Assembly: GCA_900073065.1 (NCBI GenBank)
Contig: FJOG01000006.1
Coordinates: 1,408,881-1,472,880 of the forward strand
Source of the DNA: Phialocephala subalpina
Lineage: Eukaryota; Ascomycota; Leotiomycetes; Helotiales; Mollisiaceae
Reading direction: 5' to 3'
DNA: 64,000 nucleotides
Part shown: piece by piece, positions 36,955 to 49,195 of the stretch
How positions within the stretch are numbered: the first letter of the stretch is position 1
Layout: each line of letters opens with the position of its first letter
The notes under the pieces: generated by a model
The model's input: the letters and a program-made list of their open reading frames with translations, nothing else
Database searches by the model: none
What the model was told of the DNA's origin: nothing
Translations under genes and position numbers: made by a program

Positions 36955-37228
36955 TCAATATCTTCCAGAGGACTGCAAGACCCTCAGTCAGCGCATACCC
37001 CAAGTCATCGGAAGTAGCTTGACATACCTTTCCATTGGGATGCTGTCTACACTCATGCATGCTGTCACTGTAATCTACCCAGTGGAATGAATGTGCCTTA
37101 CGACATTTTGGTTGCTTGCGGATCCTGCGCCAGATGCTGTTGAACCAGTCGAGGTGTTGTTTGCAGTAAACTTTGTTGATCCATTCGTCTCCGCAGCTTC
37201 TGCAGATTTGGTTGTGGGTGGCACACAT
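36955..37228 (-). CDS. small Cys/His-rich protein, unknown
   Basis: A two-exon gene too small to stand out by length. Exon 1 (37228-37028, 67 codons) encodes a Cys- and Trp-rich protein starting MCATHNQICRSCGDEW, with YCKQHLDWFNSIWRR, KCRKAHSFHWVDYSDS and MHECRQHPNGK. A well-formed intron follows (GTATGT donor, CTGAC branch site 17 nt before the TTGCAG acceptor, 37027-36973). A five-codon exon then gives SSGRY and a stop. The product is about 72 residues with seven Cys and six His in paired patterns that could bind zinc. There is no signal peptide, so a cytosolic or nuclear place is likely. The family resembles short fungal proteins without known role. The intron quality is the main support. 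Confidence 0.5.
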
Positions 37229-38931
37229 GTTTGGAGACAATGTGTGTTTTCTGCCTGCTGAATTGATGTGGATGGCATTTTTGTAAATCGAGGCGGTTCA
37301 GGTTCAGGTATTGGAGGCGGTAGGGCAAGTGTTGATGAAGAAGGTGGAAGGAAGAGCGCAAGAAGAGGGGAGATTGTGTGCTGTGCGAGATGCGACTCTG
37401 GATTTCTGACTCCACTCAGCTCGAGTTGTTTAAAATAGCGTGAAGTTCGGACGCTGGAGCGTGTTCTTTGGGAATTACCCTTCTTCCGCCACAGCCAAGG
37501 TTGCGACTTGGCTTTGCGACTTATCCTTGACCCCAATGCCCCAAAGTTCATGAGCATTCTCATGATCTATCACCCAACAGATCCATATCAAGAACAAGCT
37601 CTTGAATCCACAAAGCTTGAGCAAGCCTAACTTCTAATTTCTGTTATGTACTTTTTGCGACAATGTTTAAACATATATGAGCTCGGTGACTACAGAGAAA
37701 GTTGTGGCTTTCATGTTACCCTTCCATTGACTCCAGAACGATCATCACTTACCTCGAACTATCCCACACTTAGAGGTACACATCTTTGTGTAACTGTTCC
37801 GCTAGCTGACCGCACCTTGTATTCGGGGAGACGTATCAAGACTGAGCTCTTGCCATACCATGGCTTTGAAATAGACTGATGGGGTTGAGCATGGCAGGTA
37901 ATTGAGGGTGCTTACATGTGAGGTTGCAGGTAGCCTAGGCTGTTGATCCAACCTGGTCATGATACCCGAGATATCCTACTTCAAGGTTTATAGCTTCCGA
38001 TGTTGTTGGTTTCCGAGGCTATCAGGTTTCGAGGTCTTCCCTTTTTGAGGTTGTCGGATGTTGAGGTTGCCAGGTTCTAAGGTCAATATGTTTTGAAGCT
38101 ATATGCTATGATATTGTATACCTCTAAAGACATTTGAGAGTGCGAGGCTATGTTTCCTCTGGGGTCAGAACCTGCAAGAGGGTGACAAGATCATGCTGAG
38201 CTCGATAAGAAACATGAATACCACAGGGCAAACAGAGCAGAAGAGACGATAGAATGTAGGATTTGAAGTAGAATTAGGCGATGGTTGAGGAGAAGATAAG
38301 TCCCGAACAGTGTAGCCAAACTGCTTTTAAAGAAAGATTTGCCTTGCACTTCGACACGACTTGTCTATGCTTCAATACGATATGAGACTGAGAGACTTGG
38401 ATCTGTGATTGCTTGTAACCAGGTATAAACTTTCAAATGGCAAATGTATAATTGTGCAAGCCGACATTTGGGCTTCTTAGGAAATGTTCGTAGCCTTCTC
38501 AGGGCTTCAAAGCTGGTCTTGGATTGTTGAGGAGTTGCAATCTGCTATTCATCGTGCTTGCACTTTCACTTTGAAGTTAATGTACTTTGATCACTCTGGC
38601 AACCGAGCTCAGGTCTCAACACAGATGACAAGTCATGAGAAAGTGAATTGTGTTAACAGGTCAAACCAAACATCTTGGGCGAAGAGATGCTTCGATGGTG
38701 ACGAAGACCTTCAAATTTAGCCGAACTTCATCCGTTGCTCACGTGCCGTCGCCGAGGCTGATGACATTTGTCCTTGATTTCCAACCAGCCACTCTACAAT
38801 CGCCGAGCGCGAAGGGCACATCTCTTCATTCCTGGAGCTTTGGGAGTGTTCGTTTCTGCCACGTACTCGAGAAGCTTGCTGCTTCAATCTTGTCGAGCTC
38901 ACATGCCTTCTGCAGATTACACTCTTCGGTG
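37229..38931. other. long intergenic region with decayed repeat-like sequence
   Basis: No supported gene. Between about 37915 and 38110 there is loosely repeated sequence built from GAGGTTGYC / GGTTTCGAGG-like words (gaggttgcagg, ggtttccgaggctatc, aggtttcgaggtc, tgaggttgtcgg, tgaggttgccagg), perhaps an old minisatellite. The last part is the promoter of the mannosidase gene. Confidence 0.4.
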
Positions 38932-41900
38932 ATGCCATTGCGATGGCGAGGACTGCTAGGTTCGTCCTGCAGAACCCCCTCTACCGGCGGTCTACGATCA
39001 GGATGGATTCTATTTGCGCTCTTTGGATTATGGCTGGCGTCAGTCGGTGCAATGACGCCAGCACGGATGGCAGAATTGCGACGAGAAACGGTGGAAATGT
39101 TCTATCATGGGTACGATAATTACATGGATATCGCATTTCCAGAAGATGAGGTGCGCTCACACCATCACATACACTTGGCAGACTCTAATTACAATAGCTA
39201 CGACCGTTATCTTGCACACCATTGACACGCGATTCTGGAAACCCTCAAAATGTTGGACTGAATGATGTCCTGGGAAACTATTCTCTTACCCTGATCGACA
39301 GTCTTTCCACCCTCGCTATCTTAGCTTCCGCGCCTCCCGACAAGGACAATACAGCAGCGAACGCTCTTGACGACTTTCAGGACGGTGTAGTTGCATTGGT
39401 ACGACAATATGGAGATGGAACCAAAGGTCCGGCTGGCAAAGGTTTACGAGCGCGAGGTTTCGATGTCGACAGCAAAGTACAGGTCTTCGAGACGGTGATA
39501 AGAGGGGTCGGCGGGCTATTGAGCGCGCATTTATTTGCTGCTGGGGATCTGCCAATCACTGGGTACGAGCCAAAACGACTGACGAAACTCGAGAAGTACA
39601 GACTACAGAAGGGCGAGATACCGGCAATCGCATGGCCAAATGGATTTAAATACAATGGCCAACTTCTCCGACTCGCTTTGGATCTTGCAGAACGCCTGCT
39701 TCCCGCTTTCTATACTAAGACCGGAATGCCATATCCCAGGGTCAACCTCCGTCACGGAATCCCGTTCTATGTCAATTCCCCATTGCACCGAGCCACTGGG
39801 CCAGATGATCATTACGAAGGCGCCCCTGAGATTACTGAAACATGTAGCGCGGGAGCTGGAAGTTTGGTTCTCGAGTTTACAGTACTTAGTCGGCTCACAG
39901 GAGATCCACGGTTTGAACAGCTTGGCAAGCGTGCATTCTGGGCTGTCTGGAATCGAAGAAGTCCCATTGGACTTATGGGAGCCGGTATTGATGCTGAGAC
40001 TGGCCAGTGGATTGGTCACTATGCAGGTATCGGTGCCGGCACCGATAGCTTTTTTGAATACGCTTTGAAGAGCCACATCTTACTCTCTGGGCACGAGCAG
40101 CCAAACCTGACCACTCAATTTAAAGAACCACATCCCTTGTGGTTGGACCCAAATACTATTTACGCCCCCTTGACCGAAGACCAGAATTCCCCAGAAGCAT
40201 TTCTGACGGCTTGGCATGAGGCCCATGCTGCTGTCAAGAGACACATGTACAGTGGAATGCACCATCCGCACTATGTCAATGTCCACCTGCTTACCGGCTC
40301 ACCCCAAGTCTATTGGATTGATAGCTTGGGTGCTTTCTACCCAGGCTTGTTGGTCTTAGGAGGCGAAGTCGAAGAGGCCACAGAGACACATCTTCTCTAC
40401 ACTGCGCTATGGACTCGGTACAAAGCCCTACCTGAACGATGGTCTGTCACAGACGGCCTTGTGTCGAATGGCATGGGTTGGTGGCCAGGGCGTCCGGAAT
40501 TCATTGAATCTACTTATCACTTGTACCGGGCTACTCGAGATCCATGGTATTTGCATGTTGGAGAAATGGTCTTGAAAGATATCCAGAGCAGATGTTATAC
40601 AGATTGTGGTTGGGCTGGTCTAGCGAATGTGCAGACCGGAGACAGAAGCGATCGCATGGAAAGCTTCTTTCTCGGCGAGACGGCGAAATATCTCTATCTC
40701 CTATTCGATTCGGAACATCCACTGAACAAGCTTGATGCAGCATATGTCTTCACTACCGAAGGCCATCCTCTTATTATTCCCAAGGAAAGGTCAGATCCGG
40801 TGGTCAAGAAGAAGGCTCCAAGAAGAACAGCTGCGAGGAGGAAAGATATCAAAACGTATTCTGGTTTGGAGTACACGGATACTTGTCCCGCGCCTCCTGC
40901 ACCGATGCCATTCACAATATCTGGAACAGCTGCCAGAACAGATATATTCCATGCATCGCACCTGATGGGTCTGGATTCTACCGCGAACACACACGAGATT
41001 ACGGGAGGTACCTCTGATTTTATGGGGAACGAACTTGTCACGCCGACCGTGGGTTATACGTTCTACCCCTGGACACTTCCGGAGAATCTGATGCCAGTCA
41101 ATGGTACGTGCGATCGATTGCCCATCAAACCCACGACAACCATCGAGTTCCCTACAAACAGTGACCAGCCAATACCTCTTAATGGATTCAACCACCAGTT
41201 TGTCAATGCTGCTCTCATCCGAGTTCAAGATGGAGTCTATGTGAGCAGCCTTTCAGGCCTCAAACTCGGAATGGTTCGTGAATCGCCTTCGCCTTTTCGT
41301 GCAATCGATGGTCCTGTGGCAGATGCTTGGCGAGTTTTCAGCATCAATGGCCAGCCACTGGGTCGGGATGAACAAGTTTTGATTCCACGAGAGCTCATCG
41401 CCGACTTAGCAGATCCATGGTTTACTCGAATTCGAGACTCAATCATGCTTGATATCATTCTCCAGCTCAACAACGAGCCAGTCATCAATCTCACTGACAT
41501 CGTACACGATGTGATGCTGGATCCAGAGTCAAGGAACGGGCACCATGAACCCTCGTCACTCGTGCATGCTATCAACAGTGGCGGGGGAGCTATGTCTAAA
41601 ATACTTTCATCTATTCAGTCTCTCCAGTCAAGGCTTTCGTTCCAGGATTCCCCTGGCGCCGCTCTACCTGCCCAACCGGATGATGTTATCCAGATGTATC
41701 GCGGACACGCGATCACTGCTATCGCTCCAACGGGGATGGGCGCAGCGCCAGTCATTGATGTTCCTGAAGCACCAGACCCATTTCAAGGCCCAAGGCACGA
41801 AGAGTTGATCTGGTCTCGAATTTACTTTGCGGGTGAAGCCTGCAGTGGCAAGCTTCCTGATGAGGCAGCCACAAAACATGAGGTTATAATTATGCGACGA

Positions 41901-42212
41901 GGGGGTTGCATGTTCTCAGAGAAAATCGCAACAATACCTAGCTTTACACCCACATCTCACAGTCTCAAGCTCGTCATCGTTATCTCGGATGAGGATGAAA
42001 GTTCGAATGGTGAGAATCTTATCCGGCCGCTTTTGGATAAGGCACAAGTTACACCATCCGGATTGTTGAGGCACAACCAAATCAGCATGGTCATGGTTGG
42101 TGGAGGCGACAAAACTGAGGAGCTGTTTAGACGCACTCGCAGCATTGGTCTCAGAAGGCGGTACCATGTTGAAAGCAAGGACATCATCGTGGGAAATATT
42201 GCTGTTGTATGA
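38932..42212 (+). CDS. HTM1: EDEM/Htm1-type alpha-mannosidase (GH47) with C-terminal PA-like domain
   Basis: ER enzyme that trims mannose from N-glycans of misfolded glycoproteins, making the signal for ER-associated degradation. Exons 38932-39150 and 39198-42212 give 1077 residues. An N-terminal hydrophobic segment (WILFALFGLWLASVGAM) serves as signal or anchor. GH47 motifs in order: MFYHGYDNYMDIAFPEDE, DVLGNYSLTLIDSLSTLAIL, GPDDHYEGAPEITETCSAGA, AGIGAGTDSFFEYALKSHIL (typical of the EDEM branch), WWPGRPEFIESTYHLYRATR, and MESFFLGETAKYLYLLFD. After a Lys/Arg-rich insertion (about residue 600) the C-terminal third ends with a protease-associated-like region (HEVIIMRRGGCMFSEKIA). No classical HDEL is present at the end. 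Fungal Htm1 works with a PDI partner, which cannot be seen here. Intact. Confidence 0.9.
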
Positions 42213-42700
42213 AAACGGTTCCTGCATATACGAAGGGGAAGGATACACATGACTTCTCATAAGGGTGGCAAGTGTTGGATAGGCATTGCATACACGTTGA
42301 GCAATGGGAAAATCGGCGTTCCGGTTCTTGCTTGGGTGTAGATACCATTGTTTGAGTAGCCCACGGCGAATGAATGAATTTAAGTTAACAGGGTCTTCAG
42401 ACAAACAAACATTTCACGCCTTTATCTGCAATTTGAAGCTGGTCATTGTATGGATCGGTAGTGAGCGTTCGGTATGACCAAGAACCGCGCATGGTACTCC
42501 TTGGCATGGAATTTTGATCTCTGATCACAGGACAATTCCTACATTTCAATGGCGGGATTGTGCATAGTGCCGCCCTGGTCGGGCAATTGCATAGGCTTCG
42601 TCACACACGGCTTCGAATATACGGCGCCCATTGATGAAAGCCAGTCGTTGCAGACTGGTAGTTTCTACCCTTCTAGCACTATCTCCGTCAAGATTCTTCA

Positions 42701-44829
42701 ATGTCGCTCTGCGCTCAGTGCTCAAAACTCGCTGCATGGCTACTCTCCAACGAGCTCAAAAACGCTGTACTCGGGTATAAACAGGACGTCGAAAATGGCG
42801 GTCAGGGTGGAGCAGCAAGAGTTGCTCGAATCTTTCCATTCAAATACCTCAAGGACAAACATACTTCCGAAGCAGCTTCCAACCAGAAATGCCCTTTGTG
42901 CGAGCTAATACTTCACACACCTTCCACCAATCTTGAGGGCGGCAATTATTTCGGGCGCCTCTGTCCGCTTGGAAGACAAATATCAGTCTGGACTCCTGGA
43001 AATGGTTGGCATAACACTCTTGAATGGCAGGAAAAATCATTTGAACTTTATTCGACTAACGGCAATCAAAGCTTGTGGCGCGTCCGGGATCATTTGGGCT
43101 CTCATCCCCTCTCGGATACTACTATCAGTATTATTGAGCCATGGCTGGTGGACTGTTTGCAAACCCACCAAGAATGCCATGATCGCCACCGATCGCGCCC
43201 CGTACCATGGCCAGCGAGACTCATCGACGTCGGCTCAGCCGATGGAGCTGATGAACCCCACCTCGTAGACTCTGACGAGGTGCAATATTGGACCGAATGG
43301 GATGAAGATAGGATGTGGCTTTGTGACTTCAACTACGCAACGCTAAGTCATTGTTGAGGGGGAAGTCCACATCTCACCACCACAACCAGCACTTTACAGG
43401 CAAGGAAAAAGAGCATCCCAATGCGAACACTCAATCGAACGCTTGCGGACGCCGTCCTTGTGACTCGCAGGCTACGACTACAATATCTTTGGATCGACTC
43501 ACTTTGCATTATTCAGGACTCGGCTGCTGACTGGAACCAAGAGTCGGCGGGAAGTAAGTCGGGTCTATTCCAATCGATGTGATTGTTTCCCAAAGTACTC
43601 ATTCCTCAACTTCGTCTTTGCTTCTCCACATGTTTTCCAAGTGCTTCTATATAACGATTCTGATGTTACTTCCTGGCATTGCGTATCTCAACGCTAGAAG
43701 CTAATTGAGCGTCAATAGTGTGCCACGTCTACAACAACGCAGTCGTCAACATTGCAGCAATCTCTGCTGAAAATGCCGACGATAGATTTCTCCACAACCG
43801 GCATACTCCCGTCTTCCTCTCCAGAACCAGTATCGGGAAATTTTGCGACGAGTTTGATGAGAACGGACTGTGGCTGCGTCCGAGCACCGCCGTAGAGTTA
43901 GGGTACGAAGGCAGCTCGCTTTACAGAAGAGCTTGGTGCTTCCAAGAAAACATTCTTTCTCCTCGCATTCTCAGATTCGGTTCGCAAGAGGGCTCGTTTT
44001 AATGCAGAAGGCATACCCTGTCTGAGAAAACGCCCAACTTCACAGAGGCTGTGGATGCTCAAATATCAGGCTTCACACGGATGATCCACGACAACCCGGA
44101 CCTGATTCAGGATCGAAACTTTGCTTACAGCATGTGGCGCGGGATTGTTGAGCAATATTCAACGAAAGAGCTTACCTACGAGAAGGATCGATTGCCTGCT
44201 CTTTCAGGACTTGCTTCTCGATTCGGCAAACTATTCAATGATCGTTACCTAGCCGGCCTATGGGAAAGCGATATACCAATAGCCCTGTGCTGGCAAGCTA
44301 TGTCAAAGCATACCGGCTTGAACGCGGGTCCCCATATCGCACCGTCATGGTCTTGGGTACCATATTCTCAAGTTACTTACGGCAGAAATTTGGAAACGGT
44401 CACATGGGAGGCATTTGCCCAACAATGCTTTCCGGAGCCTGTGTCGGATCCTTATGGCCAAGTGTACGGAGGGACTCTGCTTATTCAAGGACGAGTGCTA
44501 AGTGTAACGTTGGAAGCCCGTGAGCAATCTCCATGGTATAAGGTATGGGCTGCGTACCGTCGAAATACGCGTCCATCAGCGAGTATTTCAAGTTTGATGA
44601 CGAACCCTTGGCGAATAAATCAGCAGATCATCTTTGCTTACTCCTTGGATACAGGCCAAGCTCTACCGATGAAAGTCTTTGGCACGCGGTGGTCATGGTA
44701 CTGGAAAGGCAGAGCTACGACACATTCAAGAGAGTCGGCCTGGTCATAGACCACCTTGATATCGACCAAAGTGCTACTCCGAAGGACATATGGGAGGGGG
44801 CTGAAACAGACTGGATCACAATAACGTGA
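42701..44829 (+). pseudogene. HET-domain gene, disabled
   Basis: Heterokaryon-incompatibility (HET) domain gene with the usual layout: Cys-rich start (MSLCAQCSKL, CPLCELI), a long N-terminal region, then the HET core NYATLSHC-x-GG, YLWIDSLCIIQDSAADW, an intron (about 43554-43719) restoring ESAGMCHVYNNAVVNIAA, and YRRAWCFQENILSPRILRFG. Three lesions: TGA (about 43355-43357) where the core motif requires Trp; TAA (about 43999-44001) where a Glu is expected before CRRHTLSEK; and a one-base frame change near 44535, after which SEYFKFDDEPLANK and MVLERQSYDTFKRVGLVIDH lie in another frame. The remaining sequence is well preserved, so inactivation seems recent. Two of the breaks fall in or close to the HET core, so no full HET domain can be made. 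Confidence 0.85.
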
Positions 44830-45527
44830 ATCAGATAAGGTCATCGGCCGAGGTAGCAAAAGGAAAGGGCAGACGATAAGTTGTGTCTTTCTCAATGTCA
44901 GAATTTAGAGCAGAAGAATGAATGGCGCAGAAGACATCGCAGGATGAGTTTTGAAGTTCCCTTTCGATGATCTGAGTCCATACTATCGCCGTACAGCTCA
45001 TCTGTCAACCGCATCTGGACAATCAGAGAAGATGTCACACGTGACGCACAACAGCCAGCTTCACACACATATCCTTCCCAGGCTGCAATGTCGAGATACC
45101 TTGGATTGCTACAGACTGCAAAGGACTCTGGGATTCTTAGAAGTCAGAAAGTTTAGTTGTTGGTGCTAACGGCATCGCATCAAAGAACGCACCATCCTAT
45201 GCTCGAGGAAGGCTGTCAAAGCAATGTGCAGTACGCTGGAATTCTATCAAATCATCGTTACCTCAAAGATCTTTCAGCTGCAGACATTGGGTTCGTGCTT
45301 GTGTGCCTCATTTGTTCTTCCGATCTTGTTTTTTTCGTGGCTCAGGCAAGGCTCTAAGAGGGCTTTCAATTGTGGTGGCTGTGACAGCCACAAGGCTTCA
45401 CCTCTATTTATGAGCGAGGAACCCCAAGAAGGCCCTCGAAGCAAATACATCTCCCACGGTCCTCTAGGATGCCGCCATACATTGTCTGATGTTGTTTTGT
45501 TCCCCAAAAATGACAGCATAGCGAACA
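44830..45527. other. intergenic
   Basis: No supported gene; short frames only. Presumed promoter of the membrane protein at 45528. Confidence 0.4.
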
Positions 45528-47254
45528 ATGCTCGTTCTTACCAGCCTCGTGTACCTCTTCCCCACGTCCCTCGGTTCCCCACTACCCAGCACCTCTTTCC
45601 CAATACCACTCTCAAACACGACAGCACTCGATACAGAAGTCACTGGAGAGTGGTATCCGTCTTCTTCAACACGCGGTACAGGGGACTTGCTGTATAGCTG
45701 CGCCTTGACTCTTTCACTGTGCGTCTACACCGCCATCCATCTCAATATACCTACGCCTCGCGAATCCGCATGGAAACAAACATTCCGCAAAACGAAGTGG
45801 GTTTTGATCGGAATCTTCGCGCCTGAGGTTGTGCTGTACACCGCGCTCCAGCAATGGTGGTCTGCGAGGAGGTTGCTCAATCCCCTGAACCGAATGAGTC
45901 ATTTATCGAGATCAAAATTGGAGAACGGCAAGTTCGACATGACGTATTGTTTCTATGCTACTATGGGAGGATTCGTGCTAGATGTCAGTAACATGCATGA
46001 TGAATATAAATACCTGACTCTCACGACTGCGGGTGTGCGGTATCTGGCTGAGAAGGGACATTTCATAGGCATATCGGGAATATCTATCAAGGATAAGAGT
46101 AACGCGGACAGTTTGGCCAAGGTTTTGGTTTGTTTACAGATGACGTGGTTGATTGTACAGTGTGTGGTGAGAAAAGTCTATGGATATCCTATCTCCCTGT
46201 TGGAATTGCATACTTTCGTGCATGCCATTTGCGCGTTGCTTATGTATGTGCTTTGGATTAGTGTGAGTTACGCCTCATTCTTTGAAAGTTGTAGAGAAAT
46301 CATTTGCTAATGCTGCAACAGAAGCCACAAGATGTGCGTGATCCGACCATTGCCGATATATCGCAGTTTGAAAATTTGGTGGCACAGGCTTTGATTGCAT
46401 CGATGCCTCTGAGCTCTACTCGCCCGATTGAGGATAAAAACGGACTTGTAAAATTTCACGATAGTCTCTTCCCAACAGAACTGGATCTTTGGACAGTCTA
46501 TAGTCCTGAAAACCCCCACCCAACACTCCTCTTTCATCCGACCTCGATCGCGATAGGAACTCCACCTGGGACCAGGGTCATTCGAATGGTTGGGGGCTAC
46601 CGTAGAATGCCTTTCAAAAAAGATTCTCAAGGGGAGATAGGTCTTACATATCTTTATCAACAACGGAACGGAACGAATCGTGAATACGTTCGCGCCAACT
46701 ATCCCGAGCCTGAGAGAAACCCAAGAACACCTGTTGCACTAGAGATAATGCTCACAGAAAAAGATGTAAGGAGACTTGATCTTGCATTCGGCGCTAATAC
46801 CAACGACTTTCACGGGATCCAGCGCAGTCGCTTAGCTGGAACTTTCTGCGTTCGCTCTCGGAATCTAATTCTCGAAGATATTCAAGGAACAGCTAATAAC
46901 TTGTATTTCCTCCTGATAATGGTTATCTTGATGCTCATCTACGGAGGTGTTCATCTCGCAGCATGGAGCTTCAAATTCCCAACTAAGGTCGAAGCGGTTC
47001 TGTGGAAGGTGTCCTGTCTTGATCTCATCGGTATGACTGGGGTTGTTTCTTTACTCTGGTTTGCGATAACAAGAGACGACGACGGGTGGATTGACTCCTC
47101 TGGAGTCTATGGTTGGGTGTTGCTAGTGTTGAATGTGACTATTTATGTTTTTTCGAGGGTTTTCATTGTTGTGGAGGCATTTCTTAGTTTGAGGAGAGTG
47201 CCGGTTGGTGTGTATGCTGTCATTCCTTGGTCGAACTTAATCCCTCACTTTTGA
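45528..47254 (+). CDS. polytopic membrane protein of a fungal family, unknown function
   Basis: Two exons (45528-46262, 46322-47254) give 555 residues. A signal-peptide-like start (MLVLTSLVYLFPTSLGSPLP) leads to a lumenal stretch. Helices follow: LLYSCALTLSLCVYTAIHLN, then the family signature TFRKTKWVLIGIFAPEVVLY, then a conserved block FYATMGGFVLDV and GVRYLAEKGHFIGISGISIK. Two more helices precede the junction (VLVCLQMTWLIVQCVVRKV, then FVHAICALLMYVLWIS joined to KPQDVRDP). After a soluble domain of about 200 residues come four more helices (NLYFLLIMVILMLIYGGVHL and others), and the protein ends in an NLIPHF tail. This plan is common in basidiomycete and ascomycete genomes, often in many copies, with no assigned function. 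No lesions. It lies between the dead HET gene and the secreted-protein gene. Confidence 0.78.
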
Positions 47255-47528
47255 TGGGCCGGGGTACTGCGGGGAAAGTAAACATGGGGAGGGCCGCGAA
47301 TAGATTGTCCCAAACAATATAAATGTTTAGACTTTCTCGATTTGGAAACTCAATTACAAGATCTTGAATTCGGGTTTGTATGCTGGTAGGTCTTAAGCGA
47401 AGCAGACTCTCTTAAACAGTTTTAGCCTCCTCGTCTCAATTAAGGAACCTCGGACGAGTGTCCACTGTCCCATCCTGTTCCATTTTTGATAGACGTGCCT
47501 CCTGAAACTATTCTTCTCTGCCTCTCAA

Positions 47529-48598
47529 TCACACAGGACCCTGCATCACGATCTTGTCAATCGTGCACGTCGTCTCACCCCCCGAGACAGTAGCTTTCCC
47601 ACCGGTACTGGTGTATTTCGTTGCTGAGTTGTAGTTTTCTGGTGATCTGCTTTCATTAGCACAATGCTCCTTCCTTATGTTTGAACCTTCGACCGTTCCT
47701 TCCGAAATGGGACGGAAAGTTACTCACTTCGTGCACCAAGCAGTTTGGGTGGTGTTCATAACCTGGGATCTTTGTCAGCTTTCTACTCTTTATCCACTTC
47801 TCAAATTTCGTCTTCTTCGAATTCTCATCCTTTTAAATCCGCATCTGCTCCAGTCCTCGCTTCCTCATTTGGCACCTTCCTCGACTGCTACCTTCCTCAA
47901 CTCTTCAACTCCCTCCTTCCTCAAACTCCTCAATCCTCAATCTACCCCCCTCACCCCCAAAATCAAAGAAAACATCCCACTCACCATAACAACATCCTCC
48001 CAAACCAGCTCCCCAAAATCCCAGCTCACACCCGTCAACTCAATGGCCAAAATCGCCTGATTAAAATTCTTATTCCCAAGCGGGAAGCTATTCTTCGCAG
48101 TATGGGTGTCGAACACTACGCTCGAGGTCCAATTGGATGGCGTGTTTGGGGTGTGGGACATTGAGATTTGTATTGTATTTGTTGCTGCTACGTTGAAGCC
48201 GTCGCCCCACGGGAGATTGGGGTTGCTATGACATTTATCAGCTTGATTGGAGCAGCCAAAAGCTCGAGATGGATATGGACCTGCAGCACCATCCGCTTCC
48301 GATCCACCATGTTCCTGATCGGCCGTCGAGGACGGATTGATAGACGCCTGTGTTGGCTGTGTCTTGGAGACCGGGCCAGAGGTAATAGGTTCCTGCTTTG
48401 GGGAGCTTGGGGACTGTCATTTTCATTGAAAACTGTATGCGTCAGTTGTTTCGTCTTGGTGCGAGGAAGGATTTGGCTGACGCTTTGAAATTGCGCGGAT
48501 GAGCTGGGTGTGTTCCAGCGGAGGAAATACCAAGTCGCTGCCGATGCATGTTGAAAGTAGAGAGCTGTTACTAGCAGCAGAAGAGAGCAGACACCCAT
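47529..48598 (-). CDS. small secreted fungal protein
   Basis: Five-exon gene, about 220 residues. Exon 1 (48598-48482) encodes a signal peptide (MGVCSLLLLVTALYFQHASA) and TWYFLRWNTPSSS. A 49-nt intron joins to FSMKMTVPKLPKAGTYYLWP, then GVYQSVLDGRSGTWWIGSGW and CC. After a further intron comes NPNLPWGDGFNV with FPLGNKNFNQAILAIEL and WDFGELVWEDVVM. A larger intron (about 47960-47773), strongly pyrimidine-rich on the plus strand, leads to MNTTQTAWC, and a last exon ends KATVSGGETTCTIDKIVMQ with the stop at 47529. All joins keep frame. The Gly/Trp-rich beta-type sequence and paired Cys fit a secreted all-beta protein seen in many plant-associated and saprotrophic fungi. I know of no assigned activity. 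Confidence 0.75.
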
Positions 48599-49195
48599 CT
48601 TCAAAATATATACAAGAAGTAATCGGATGAAACAAAAAGGCCAAACGACGATCACAAAGAGGAAACGCCATCCTCTTATCCCAACTCCAAGGCTCGGCTC
48701 GAGACCCCGCATCAGATCAATCTCATCTGAAAAACAAGCGATTTCGATCAAAATGATATCGACGAGATGTTTCTTCCATATTGCTGTCGTCTGATGAGTG
48801 GATGATATCGCATGAACGTGGGGAATAACAGGGACTCGGCATTTAGCCGAGGAGGAAGAGAAGTGCCGGACAGGGATTGGTGGAAGAACGGTTCAAGAAC
48901 GTCCTCATACATCTAGATACCGCGTGAGTGTCTTGTCTTGGCGGACAAGAGTTCTTGTTGGTACGTTTGGAGGACGAAGACGAGTTGTGTGTGATAGGCC
49001 TTAGTCGCGCTCAATGTTAGTGAAGTTCTCTCTGTCTCCTCCCGAGGTTCCTCGATGATTTCGGACAATGAATTAAACCCGACTCCCCTTCGAATCTCTT
49101 CGTTCAAGCATCAGATGTTTGTTGTGCGTTCAAACTTCAAACTCGTCTGCTGAACCTCTTATCCTTGCTCCAAGTCTCGACAAATCGAATTTTTC
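48599..49195. other. intergenic
   Basis: Promoter of the secreted protein and 3' flank of the HET gene. Short frames only. Confidence 0.4.

Noticed and set aside
44535..44580. Intron to explain the frame change at the end of the HET gene
   Set aside because: The only GT-AG pair spans 37 nt and leads to an early stop; a frameshift fits better.
48188..48751. 187-codon minus-strand frame read as one exon
   Set aside because: It reads through introns of the secreted-protein gene; the spliced model keeps all family-like segments.
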